Shown piece by piece: positions 23,519 to 30,551 of a stretch of DNA of 30,551 bases (its first letter is position 1; each line of letters opens with the position of its first letter). The position numbers were made by a program, and so were the translations under genes. The notes under the pieces are model-generated. The model saw only the letters and a list, made by a program, of their open reading frames with translations. It was not told the origin of the DNA and ran no database searches. Source of the stretch: CALBZH01 sp964538515 (GTDB lineage Bacteria > Desulfobacterota > Syntrophobacteria > Syntrophobacterales > Syntrophobacteraceae); assembly GCA_964538515.1 (NCBI GenBank), contig CAZIEW010000072.1:1-30551 (forward strand), given 5' to 3'.

Positions 23519-26500
23519 TCATCCAATGGGGATCGATGCGTCCTTCATGAGCTCGAGCACTTCTTGGAGCTCGCGGTCCGCGGCGCCAGCCCGGAACTGG
23601 GCGGCGGCCTTGTGCCAGTGCTCCGCCGCTTCGGCAAGCTTCCCTCGCTTCAGACAAACCGAGCCTAGAAGCGCCAGAGACCGGGCCGCCTCCATGCGGT
23701 TTTCGCCGGATTCGAGGAGGCGGGTGCTTTCAGCGAGCTGCCGCTCGGCACCATCCCAGTCCGGAGGCGTCCGCTTCATCAGAGCCTGGCCCCAGACACG
23801 GCGGGCATAACCCTCTCCGAAAATTCCTTCGATGGCCTGTGCGATCGAAACGCCGCGCTCGGCCAGCGTCTGAGCCTCGTCCAACTCATCGGCGTGGAGG
23901 GCCACTTCCGCCCTTACGGCCGAAAAGACGTCGGCGAGGATGACCTGGCCGCCAAGCTCCTCTGCGGCCTGCTGGGACCGAGTCAGGCACAGCGCCGCGG
24001 TCTCGGTGTGTCCCAGCCGACCTGCGGCCCAGGCCCAGAGGCCGTAGCCCACATACCGGTAAATCCGGTCTCCCGATTCCTCCGCCGCATTCACGGCCGC
24101 CTGTGCCGTTGTCATGGCGCGAGACAGGTCGCCGCTGAAAAGGTGCGCAAACGACATGGTGCTGTAGGAAATACTCACCCCCGTCATGGACTGGAGCTCC
24201 TGGGCACGGGCGAGGGCCTGTTGGGCCTTTTCGACCCCGGCGGCGCACTGCCCCATCCCGGACAGAGCCGTCCCGAGAAACCCCATGGCCTGAACCCACT
24301 CCGCCCAGTTTGCGGTTGCCTCCAGAAGCGGAATCGACTGCTCGAGCAGTTGTCTCGCCTTCGGCAAATACCCCAGGACTTCCATGGCCTGGCCGATGGC
24401 GCAGGAAGGGATGGCGATGAGCTCGGGGTCTTTCGAGGCTTGCGCCACGGGCAGCATCTGCATGAACGTTTGGATCGCCTCGCCCACATCGCCACGCAAG
24501 TAGCGGACCCGGCCGAGCCAAAAATGAACCCGTGCCAGCCGAAGGGTGTCTTCCGGGCTCAGCCCTTCCGGACCTGATAGGGCACGTGTCGCTGCTTCCG
24601 CTTCCATCAGGAGGCTTAGGGTCTGATCAGGGGCATGGGCACGCCACGATGAAAGCGAGAGCTTGATGATGGTGTCCACGCGCCGGCGACTGTTGGTCAC
24701 GCTCCGCTCCAGCTTCCCAAGAACCTCCAGGGCTCGAGAATAGTGCACCCTGGCTTCCGTGTGGGCAAACAACCGTGCCGCGGCATCCCCTGCCTTGTTG
24801 AGATACACGAACGCCTTCTCCCAGTCTTCGCCGCGCAGGAAATGCTCGCTGATGATGCCGCTGTATTCGTTGACACGCTCCCCGTAAATGTCCTGCATGG
24901 CCTCGCCGATCTTGCGATGGAGCTCCTTGCGACGGGCGACGAGCAGGCTGTTGTAGGCCACTTCCTGCGTCAGGGCATGCTTGAAGATGTATTCGAGCTC
25001 GGGGAATAACGTTTTCTTGTAAATGAATTCCATGCCTTGAAGGTTCAGGAGACTGGACCGGAGCTCCTCGTGCATCCCCGTGATGACGTGAAGGATGCGA
25101 TAGGCGAAATCCTTCCCGATGACGGAAGCGACCTGCACGGTCTTCTTGATGGTTTCCTCGAGGCGGTCGATACGGCTTGCGATCAGCCCCTGGAGGCTGT
25201 CCGGCACGTGGATCGCGGGCGATTCGGGGTTTAAAGTATATTCGCCGTCCCGCTTGAGGATGACTCCACTTTCGAGCAGTGACCGCGTGAACTCCTCGAT
25301 ATAAAGCGGATTTCCTGCGGACCTCTCCAAGATCAGTCGCGCCACCTCCGATGCAATGTCTCCGTCGTCCAGGATACTCCGGACGAGCTCGTGGCTTGAG
25401 GTGTTGTCGAGCTGGCGGAGACCGATCTGGGAGAAGTAGGACTTGTTGCCCCATGGATGGGTGTATTCCGGGCGGAAGAGCAGGATTATGAGGACACGGC
25501 TGTTGGGGAGAAAATCGATCAGGTAGCTGAGCAGCTCCTCCGAGGTCTTGTCCACCCAGTGAAGATCCTCCAAGGCCAAGACGAGGGGCCTTTCATCGCT
25601 GGCGAAGAGAAGAAGGTCTCGCACGGCGTCGAAGGTTCTCAGCCGCTTTTGTTGGGGCCGGAGCTGCACGAATTCCTCATCGTCCACCTCCACGCACAGC
25701 AGTTCTTGGAGCGGCGGAATGGCATCCCGAAGCTCTGCCCCGAGCTCGCTGAACCGCCGCTCGATCTTCGTCTTGATGTCCAGCTCCATGTCGCCGTCGA
25801 TGATCCCCAGCCAGCACTTGAGAAGTCCCACGACGGGATAGTACGCGATGGATTCTCCGTAATGGACGCATTCCCCTTCAAGATACGTGTAATCGCCCGG
25901 GGGCAGGAGATTCCTGAATTCAAGCAGGAGCCTTGACTTGCCGACGCCGGGCTCTCCCGTGATGGCGACAATCCGGCCGGCCCCGCTGCTCGCTTCTTCA
26001 TAGGCCGCCAAGAGACGTTTAAGCGCGCTCTTGCGGCCAACGAAACGGGAAAACCCCCGGGCTGCGCGTGCGCTGCTCCGCATGGAAGTGTCGCATGGCT
26101 TGATGAGCTCGAATACCTCCTGGGGCTCGGCCTTGCCCTTCACGTCAACCTTCCCTAGAGATCTGAATTCGAAGGACTCCTCCGCGAGTCGATGGGTATG
26201 CTGGGAAACCAGAATCGTGCCCGGAACTGCCAGAGATTGAAGTCTGAACGCCAGGTTGGTGGTGTCTCCCACCGCCGTGTAATCCATCCTCAGATCGTCC
26301 CCGATAGCCCCGACGATCACGGGACCCGAATTCAAGCCTAGCCGCATGGCGAAATCGACGCCATACCGGCCCCTTACAGTCTCGGCGTAGGCCCGCACTC
26401 CGTTCTGAATGTGAAGGGCTGCGTGGCAGGCACGCTGCGCGTGATCCTCATGGGCCACGGGGGCGCCGAAGAGGGCCATGATGCCATCGCCGGTGAACTG

Positions 26501-26902
26501 GTTGACGGTGCCTTCGACCTTGTGGATTTCGTCCATCAGGATCCTGAAGGTGCCATCCAAAATTCCATGCACATCCTCCGGGTCCAACCGCTCGGCGATG
26601 GTCATGAAGTTGGAGATATCTGCAAAAAGCACGGTCACAAGCTTCCGTTCGCCCTCCATCGAGCTTCGCGTGGAAAGAATCTTATCGACCAGGAACTTCG
26701 GGGTGTAGGATTGAGCGCCCCTTTGGGCTAACGCGGTGGGAGGCTCCGCGGGGGTTAGGCTGGCTCCGCATTCCATGCAGAATCTCCCAGGATGCGGTGT
26801 CACTGCGCCGCACCTGGGGCAAGTGAGCTCCATGCGTGCCCCGCATTCAATGCAGTACTTGGCCTGAGGCGGGTTCTGAAAGGAACACTTCGGGCAGTTC
26901 AT
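23519..26902 (-). CDS. Zinc-ribbon/class III cyclase/AAA ATPase/TPR regulatory protein
   Basis: The protein has 1127 residues. Four CxxC knuckles form a double zinc ribbon (3-45). A class III nucleotide cyclase domain (about 86-267) has metal ligands D95 (FADISNF) and D139 (GDGIMALFG) and the transition-state pair N216 and R220. The substrate-selecting Lys and Asp of true adenylate cyclases are replaced by Q135 and T209, as often in this multi-domain family. An AAA/STAND-like ATPase follows from 287 (FVGRKSALKRL; Walker A GEPGVGKS 316-323; LALEDLHWVD), and the C-terminal half is TPR-like helices. Such proteins are soluble signalling ATPases; the nucleotide product is uncertain. The ATG has GGAG about 6 bases upstream. 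A single-gene unit with a candidate extended -10 promoter at 26980. Confidence 0.92.
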   Translation of the reverse strand: MNCPKCSFQNPPQAKYCIECGARMELTCPRCGAVTPHPGRFCMECGASLTPAEPPTALAQRGAQSYTPKFLVDKILSTRSSMEGERKLVTVLFADISNFMTIAERLDPEDVHGILDGTFRILMDEIHKVEGTVNQFTGDGIMALFGAPVAHEDHAQRACHAALHIQNGVRAYAETVRGRYGVDFAMRLGLNSGPVIVGAIGDDLRMDYTAVGDTTNLAFRLQSLAVPGTILVSQHTHRLAEESFEFRSLGKVDVKGKAEPQEVFELIKPCDTSMRSSARAARGFSRFVGRKSALKRLLAAYEEASSGAGRIVAITGEPGVGKSRLLLEFRNLLPPGDYTYLEGECVHYGESIAYYPVVGLLKCWLGIIDGDMELDIKTKIERRFSELGAELRDAIPPLQELLCVEVDDEEFVQLRPQQKRLRTFDAVRDLLLFASDERPLVLALEDLHWVDKTSEELLSYLIDFLPNSRVLIILLFRPEYTHPWGNKSYFSQIGLRQLDNTSSHELVRSILDDGDIASEVARLILERSAGNPLYIEEFTRSLLESGVILKRDGEYTLNPESPAIHVPDSLQGLIASRIDRLEETIKKTVQVASVIGKDFAYRILHVITGMHEELRSSLLNLQGMEFIYKKTLFPELEYIFKHALTQEVAYNSLLVARRKELHRKIGEAMQDIYGERVNEYSGIISEHFLRGEDWEKAFVYLNKAGDAAARLFAHTEARVHYSRALEVLGKLERSVTNSRRRVDTIIKLSLSSWRAHAPDQTLSLLMEAEAATRALSGPEGLSPEDTLRLARVHFWLGRVRYLRGDVGEAIQTFMQMLPVAQASKDPELIAIPSCAIGQAMEVLGYLPKARQLLEQSIPLLEATANWAEWVQAMGFLGTALSGMGQCAAGVEKAQQALARAQELQSMTGVSISYSTMSFAHLFSGDLSRAMTTAQAAVNAAEESGDRIYRYVGYGLWAWAAGRLGHTETAALCLTRSQQAAEELGGQVILADVFSAVRAEVALHADELDEAQTLAERGVSIAQAIEGIFGEGYARRVWGQALMKRTPPDWDGAERQLAESTRLLESGENRMEAARSLALLGSVCLKRGKLAEAAEHWHKAAAQFRAGAADRELQEVLELMKDASIPIG

Positions 26903-26979
26903 GCTGGGCTCCAGGGATATGGGATCGACGTTTCCAAGAGGTCATGACAGGGACGCTTGGGCGGTCCATGGATGACGGT

Positions 26980-26988
26980 GTTATAGCA
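26980..26988 (-). promoter_or_regulatory. Candidate extended -10 promoter for the cyclase gene
   Basis: On the minus strand TGCTATAAC is an extended -10 box (TG-N-TATAAC) about 80 bases before the cyclase start. No good -35 box lies 17 bases upstream, which extended -10 promoters do not need. Confidence 0.4.
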
Positions 26989-27016
26989 GAATTCGGGCGC
27001 TGTTTACCATCCATCT

Positions 27017-27033
27017 TGGGCAAGCATTGCCCA
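27017..27033. promoter_or_regulatory. Operator-like palindrome TGGGCAA-N3-TTGCCCA
   Basis: A perfect 7-bp inverted repeat around GCA lies in the 299-bp space between the divergent cyclase and secreted-protein genes, centred about 40 bases upstream of the candidate cyclase -10 box. There is no T-run, so a protein-binding site is more likely than a terminator. A second, looser repeat (GCGGGC-N12-GCCCGC) is near 27140-27163. Confidence 0.45.
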
Positions 27034-27201
27034 TGTACCCGGTGGAGATTACTTTCCCTGTTGAGGAGGTGCCCGGTATCGGGAGCCTAGAAAGAAAATT
27101 CGACAACGACTCATGATGGGGTCGGTTGAGAGCTCGGACAGCGGGCAGGTTCCATTCCGCCCGCGTTCATAGCACCGCAAGGTGAGAAATGAGGTCTTAC
27201 C

Positions 27202-27810
27202 ATGATGGGCTATCTCATGCTGATGATGGGGCTGCTCTTGTGGACGGCCGCTCCGGCTTCCTCCCAGATCATCGGTCCGCTCGATGATCGCGGTGGGGGG
27301 GACATTATACGGCTTGGAAACCGCCTGGCGGCTCAGCCGCAGGGCATGCAGGGGATTCTGCCCAATGCGGACAATTCCGGCAGCACCAATTCCAATTCGG
27401 GATCCACGAATTCCGGGGTCTCGGACGAGGTCCTGCGCTTCGAGAGCATGACAGGGGTATCCGGCTCGCTGGTCGGAACGGATCAGATCCGCGGTGTGGT
27501 CGCCGGGGGGCAACCGTGGCAGATTGCTCGAGGTAATGGGCGGCTCCTTAGGGATGGGAGACTCACGATCACCGTCGAGGGATTGATTCTCGTGGAAGAC
27601 GGAATCAATCCCGCCGTGGCGTTTCGCGGCCTTGTCAGCTGCATCACGGCCGACGGAGGCGTTGCAAACGTGCTGACGGGGGAGTTTTCCGCCAATACGG
27701 CGGGTGACGCCCGGATCGAGGACACGCTCGAGCTTCCCTTCCCCTGTTTCGCGCCGCTCGTCTTTGTGACAGGCCCTACCGGAAGCTGGCTCGCGTCAAC
27801 GGGTGGATAA
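27202..27810 (+). CDS. Secreted protein of unknown function
   Basis: The protein has 202 residues with a signal peptide (about 1-21, ending APASSQ). A low-complexity linker rich in Asn, Ser, Gly and Thr (NSGSTNSNSGSTNSG, about 58-72) follows. The remainder is a probable beta-rich domain with segments MTGVSGSLVGTDQIRGVVAGG, RLTITVEGLILVEDG and GVANVLTGEFSANTAGDA, two cysteines (SCIT and FPCFAP) that may form a disulfide, and no known catalytic motif. The pattern resembles small exported proteins of environmental bacteria for which no function is known. A weak GAGG lies 9-10 bases before the ATG. It is divergent from the cyclase gene and followed by 195 bases of unremarkable sequence up to the insertion sequence. 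Confidence 0.75.
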   Translation: MMGYLMLMMGLLLWTAAPASSQIIGPLDDRGGGDIIRLGNRLAAQPQGMQGILPNADNSGSTNSNSGSTNSGVSDEVLRFESMTGVSGSLVGTDQIRGVVAGGQPWQIARGNGRLLRDGRLTITVEGLILVEDGINPAVAFRGLVSCITADGGVANVLTGEFSANTAGDARIEDTLELPFPCFAPLVFVTGPTGSWLASTGG

Positions 27811-28005
27811 CGAAAACGTGAGAAGTCGGCGCCAAGGGAAGCACCGTGCGTTGGAAGCCGACTCGAACGCGATCGTTCAAAGGTCTGTGGCAACATTTTA
27901 GCATCCACTGATGGATCGGCAGCTTCCAATGACTGAACGTATTGGAACTGTAGCCGAAGTCTCAGTTGGCCCCCCTATAGAAAGGACGGGACAACGAAAA
28001 AAAGC

Positions 28006-28028
28006 GGCTCATCGCAAATTCACGTGAA
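28006..28028 (+). repeat. Left terminal inverted repeat of the ISL3 element
   Basis: The 23-bp end starts GGCTCATCG and ends CGTGAA. It matches the right end at 17 positions, including the first nine bases. Confidence 0.85.
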
Positions 28029-28115
28029 AAATGGATGAGAGGTGATTTTGGACGGGACATCGGGAACAAAAGAGCATAAATAAGCATGGGACAACCCTAA
28101 CCGAGAGGTGCTCCC

Positions 28116-28271
28116 ATGAAATTGCTTCCCTACTTTATTCCCTTCATAAAGGATGCCGTCAGATGCGTGAAACGAATTTGCCGGGCAGATTTCAAGGCGG
28201 TTGCGGATGAGACGCTCACTGAGCTGCTGGGCATTGCGACGTTAGTCGTCACGATGTATGCGATGCGGTGA
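28116..28271 (+). CDS. Small 51-residue protein inside the insertion sequence
   Basis: The ATG at 28116 has AGAGGTG five bases upstream, a good ribosome site, and the frame runs 51 codons. The product starts MKLLPYFIPFIKDAVRCVKR and ends with a hydrophobic stretch LLGIATLVVTMYAMR. Its last 14 bases overlap the beginning of the transposase frame, so translation could be coupled. It resembles no protein I recognise. It may be a passenger or accessory gene of the element, a remnant from before insertion of other material, or a chance frame. Confidence 0.45.
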   Translation: MKLLPYFIPFIKDAVRCVKRICRADFKAVADETLTELLGIATLVVTMYAMR

Positions 28272-29418
28272 AAAGGCGAGCATGAGGTCCTTCATCTTTG
28301 GTGTGCTCATCGCGAAGAGATCGCCCTGTGGGACCCTTTCGACAACAGTGCACGAAGAAGAGCATCGTTGTGTCCGTCACCTGGATGTATGGGGGAAGAA
28401 GACATTCTTGCACGTCATGGGCCGCCGGTTCCGATGTGACCAATGTGGCCGCACGTTCGCCGAAGAGTTGCCGTTTGTGGATTCTCACCGGAGGCAATCG
28501 ACGGCCTTTGAGAGACACGTTTACCAATCATGCCTTGGGAGTACATGCAAAGCCGTTTCTGTCCGTGAGGGACTGAGCCACTCCACCACTCGGCAGATCT
28601 TCAATCGTTGGAGTGCCGCCCTGAAAGGGAAGGCTCCCAAGGCGGGAACAATACGGGTCCTGGGTATTGATGAAATCTCTCTCAAGAAACGTCACAGGCA
28701 GTTCACGCTGATCATTTCGGATCCGGACAGAAAGTGCATTCTGGCAGTGCTTGCCGATAGGGAGAAGAAGACCCTGGAGGCTTAGATCGAGACACTGAGC
28801 CCTCAGGACCGAAGATCCATCCGCTTCGTTTCGATAGACATGTGGGCGCCCTATCATCAAGCAGCCCGAAATAAGCTTCCCCATGCAAAGGTGGTGGTCG
28901 ATCGCTTTCACGTCATGAAACAACTGAACACGCGATTGACCCAGCTTCGCACCGCGTATCAAAAGGAGCTTTCGCGCGAGATGCGATCCGAGGTCAAGGG
29001 CAGCCGCCGGCTTCTTGTGCGAAACCGATCCGGATTGTCAGCTTCCGAGGAAGCCCAATTGATCCGATTGCTCGATGTGTGTCCGGAGATCCGGACCTTG
29101 TACCTTCTCAAAGAGGAGCTCCGAAGCATCTTCGAAAAAGTCCATGACAGGCACAAGGCCGAGCGGTTCTTCTCTGCCTGGATTCTCAAAGCCAACTGGA
29201 CCGGCAACAAATACCTGGCCAAGTTTGTCGTCACACTCCGCAATTGGTGGGAGGAGATTCTCAACTACTTCCTTGAGCGAATCACCAATGGGTTCGTCGA
29301 GGCCCTCAACGGCGTCCTGAGGGCCCTCATGCGCATCGCCTTCGGGTACAGGAATTTCAACAACTTCAGACTTAGGGCTTTCGCTGAGTTGGGTGCCCTT
29401 CACGCTAGTTCACGATGA
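28258..29418 (+). pseudogene. ISL3-family transposase with internal stop codon
   Basis: One frame of 387 codons carries a DDE transposase interrupted by TAG at 28783-28785, between KKTLEA and IETLSPQDRR; the frame is otherwise continuous. A tryptophan (TGG) or glutamine (CAG) codon was probably lost. Zinc-finger-like RFRCDQCGRTF, the first Asp in VLGIDEISLKK, the second Asp in VSIDMWAPYHQAA, and Glu in NGFVEALNGVLRA mark the ISL3 catalytic core. The usual first CPxCG knuckle is only partly present (SPCGT), so the N-terminal end may also be shifted and the true start is uncertain. The TGA at the end lies inside the right terminal repeat. The element can move only with help from an intact copy, unless the stop is suppressed. 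Confidence 0.88.
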
Positions 29419-29421
29419 GCC
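29399..29421 (-). repeat. Right terminal inverted repeat of the ISL3 element
   Basis: Read inward on the minus strand it begins GGCTCATCGTGAAC. It includes the transposase stop codon. Confidence 0.85.
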
Positions 29422-29500
29422 ACGAAAATAACGGTCTTGAAATGGTGTTGTATCGCATAACCGTAACTTTCAGTTAGATTGTGCCTCCTTTGGAAGTTGG

Positions 29501-30070
29501 CTACTGCGAACTGAGCCACAAATTCCCGAGACCGATTTCAATGTCTTGGAAGGGCTCTTCACGAACCTTGTCATTCTCCGAAAAGCTCGCCAACAGGCGC
29601 CATCCGCCGGAGTCGAGTCTGAAAGCATCCATGGTTTTGGCGAGAGGATCGAGGAGCCAGATGTGCCCGACGCCATGGTGGGCGTAGATTGGCATCTTTT
29701 TGATCTTGTCGACGCGAAGCGTACTTGGTGAGAGGATCTCACATACCCAATCCGGAACTGCGGAAATCGGATTCCGATCCTCTTCGACCGGAAATCGCTC
29801 CCTTTTCCAACCGGCCAGGTCAGGAACCATGGTGTGTTCACCCATCTGGATCTCGGGTTCGACAATGATAATCCATCCGCCGGGTCCCCCGCCCCGACCG
29901 AGTTGGTAGGGGGGGCCTATCTCTTTGTCCAAAGCGGAGGCGGCATAAGTGTGTTTCCTCGACGGTCTTGGCTGGACGATCAACTCCCCGTCGATGATTT
30001 CCCCTGTCATGTTTTCAGGGATGGCGTAAAGGTCCTCGTAAGTCGCTTTTCTTTTTGCAGGTTCGCTCAT
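29501..30070 (-). CDS. Uma2-family (DUF820) putative restriction-like nuclease
   Basis: The protein has 189 residues with the Uma2 pattern: an N-terminal ATYEDLYAIPENMTGEIIDGEL, a histidine segment SRKHTYAASAL, VPDLAGWKRER with the catalytic Asp, and DWVCEILSPSTLRVDKIKKM with the Glu/Lys part of the PD-(D/E)xK core. Uma2 genes occur in large numbers in cyanobacteria and some Desulfobacterota; their cell role is not settled. The ATG at 30070 has AGAGGTGG just upstream; a GTG two codons earlier is an alternative. It lies between an ISL3 element and a Tn3 transposase end, and may have arrived with mobile DNA. Confidence 0.88.
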   Translation of the reverse strand: MSEPAKRKATYEDLYAIPENMTGEIIDGELIVQPRPSRKHTYAASALDKEIGPPYQLGRGGGPGGWIIIVEPEIQMGEHTMVPDLAGWKRERFPVEEDRNPISAVPDWVCEILSPSTLRVDKIKKMPIYAHHGVGHIWLLDPLAKTMDAFRLDSGGWRLLASFSENDKVREEPFQDIEIGLGNLWLSSQ

Positions 30071-30136
30071 GGCCACCTCTTTTCGCTCGGGATATGGTTC
30101 TGGATCGGTGCCCGCGGGAGACCGGCGTCGTGGGTC

Positions 30137-30551
30137 CTAAACAGCGTCACTGCCGGCCTCATCTTCCGTTCCCTCGATAAAACAGGTGCCGTTCGGCAGC
30201 ACATGTTTGTACGGCAACAGTGAAATATGCCCCAGCACAGCATCGCCGACACATTCTGCCCGTCGTCGGAGACTTTCGACAATGCCATTGATCTTCAGGG
30301 TGTTCCAATACAGGATGATGTTTGAAACCAGGCTCAAGCAACTGGCCTTGTTCATGATTTCCTCGCAGACTCCCGTACTGAGCTCGCCCTGGTCCGCGAA
30401 AAAAATCCATCGGGGCAGTTTGTGCCGGTATTCGCCCTTGTTGAGCTGGATCTGCACTGTTCTTCTGAGCTCCCGATCGGTGATATCATGAAAAAGGCTC
30501 ATGCTGGATTCCAGGTTGCTATGAAACCAGGAGCTCAATGAGCGAATGAAG
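30137..30551 (-). CDS. tnpA: Tn3-family transposase, C-terminal end (runs off the window)
   Basis: The frame is open to the window edge, so this is the last 137 or so codons of a larger gene. Segments RTVQIQLNKGEYRHKL, IFFADQGELSTG, EEIMNKASCLSLVSNIILYW and GHISLLPYKHVLPNGTCF correspond to the well-conserved end of TnpA from Tn3-type transposons, including the last catalytic Glu region (CEEIMNKAS). The gene ends near a GGGTCC word at 30132-30137 that could start the terminal repeat of the transposon, but the usual GGGG start and full 38-bp repeat are not convincing. Whether the transposon is complete cannot be seen. Confidence 0.85.
   Translation of the reverse strand, partial: FIRSLSSWFHSNLESSMSLFHDITDRELRRTVQIQLNKGEYRHKLPRWIFFADQGELSTGVCEEIMNKASCLSLVSNIILYWNTLKINGIVESLRRRAECVGDAVLGHISLLPYKHVLPNGTCFIEGTEDEAGSDAV

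Larger units (their letters stand above)
28006..29421 (+). mobile_element. ISL3-family insertion sequence, 1416 bp, transposase broken
   Basis: Both ends are visible. GGCTCATCGCAAATTCACGTGAA (28006-28028) opens the element, and its counterpart at 29399-29421 reads inward GGCTCATCGTGAACTAGCGTGAA; 17 of 23 positions match, and the GGCTC start is typical of ISL3. Length and the single DDE transposase also fit. No exact 8-bp target duplication is present: the flanks are A-rich and similar (ACGAAAAA-like on both sides) but not identical, so the insertion may be old. The transposase has an in-frame stop. A small open frame lies ahead of it inside the element. Confidence 0.88.

Noticed and set aside
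30132..30170. Tn3 terminal inverted repeat beginning GGGTCC
   Set aside because: Only the first bases resemble a Tn3 end; the opposite end is outside the window, so the repeat cannot be confirmed.
1..30551. CRISPR array or a phage-defence island
   Set aside because: No regularly spaced direct repeats and no cas, toxin-antitoxin or restriction cluster were seen; Uma2 alone is not enough.

Overview
The window comes from a GC-rich Gram-negative bacterium. The signalling content points to the old Deltaproteobacteria (Desulfobacterota, perhaps a Syntrophobacter-like lineage): a kinase with a two-CW type cysteine cluster, a very long multi-PAS kinase with an NtrC-type regulator, a double-zinc-ribbon/cyclase/AAA/TPR giant, and an Uma2 nuclease. 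The phylum is an inference from gene style; there is no rRNA or ribosomal protein here to fix it.

Layout. 1-117: 3' part of a tRNA-Gly(UCC) with a clear intrinsic terminator. 195-3729 (minus): a tight operon of a Spy/CpxP-like membrane-anchored protein, a PhnD-type solute-binding lipoprotein, a two-CW histidine kinase and a single-domain response regulator. 3966-4647: a tandem universal stress protein gene decayed by at least three frameshifts. 4725-5711: a TauE/SafE permease. 5712-6584: about 870 bases without a convincing gene, but with a good sigma70-like promoter. 6585-8466: aquaporin Z and a membrane-anchored metallophosphoesterase. 8632-15404: housekeeping-like genes (UvrD/Rep helicase, RarD, YcaO-TPR, RNase D, Smr). 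Two copies of a ~110-bp CTAG-ended miniature element are inserted among them, and each supplies the stop codon of the gene that runs into it.

15457-23504 (plus): a second signalling locus. It has an SsuA/NMT1-type solute-binding lipoprotein, a 1436-residue kinase (two membrane segments, six PAS regions, one GAF), and an NtrC-type activator with an intact GAFTGA motif. Then come 480 bases with repeated candidate activator sites, a sigma54-like -24/-12 element and a strongly structured segment, followed by a lone receiver and a small cupin. 23519-26902 (minus): a zinc-ribbon/class III cyclase/AAA ATPase/TPR protein. 27202-27810: a secreted protein of unknown function. 28006-29421: a complete ISL3-family insertion sequence whose transposase is broken by an internal TAG. 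29501-30551: an Uma2-family nuclease and the 3' end of a Tn3-family transposase leaving the window.

The main theme is two unrelated loci in which an ABC-type solute-binding lipoprotein sits directly with a histidine kinase and a regulator, with no permease or ATPase gene alongside. This suggests the lipoproteins act as periplasmic receptors for the kinases rather than in uptake. The most unexplained DNA is 22223-22692, between the sigma54 activator and the lone receiver, where nested stems look like a structured leader RNA.
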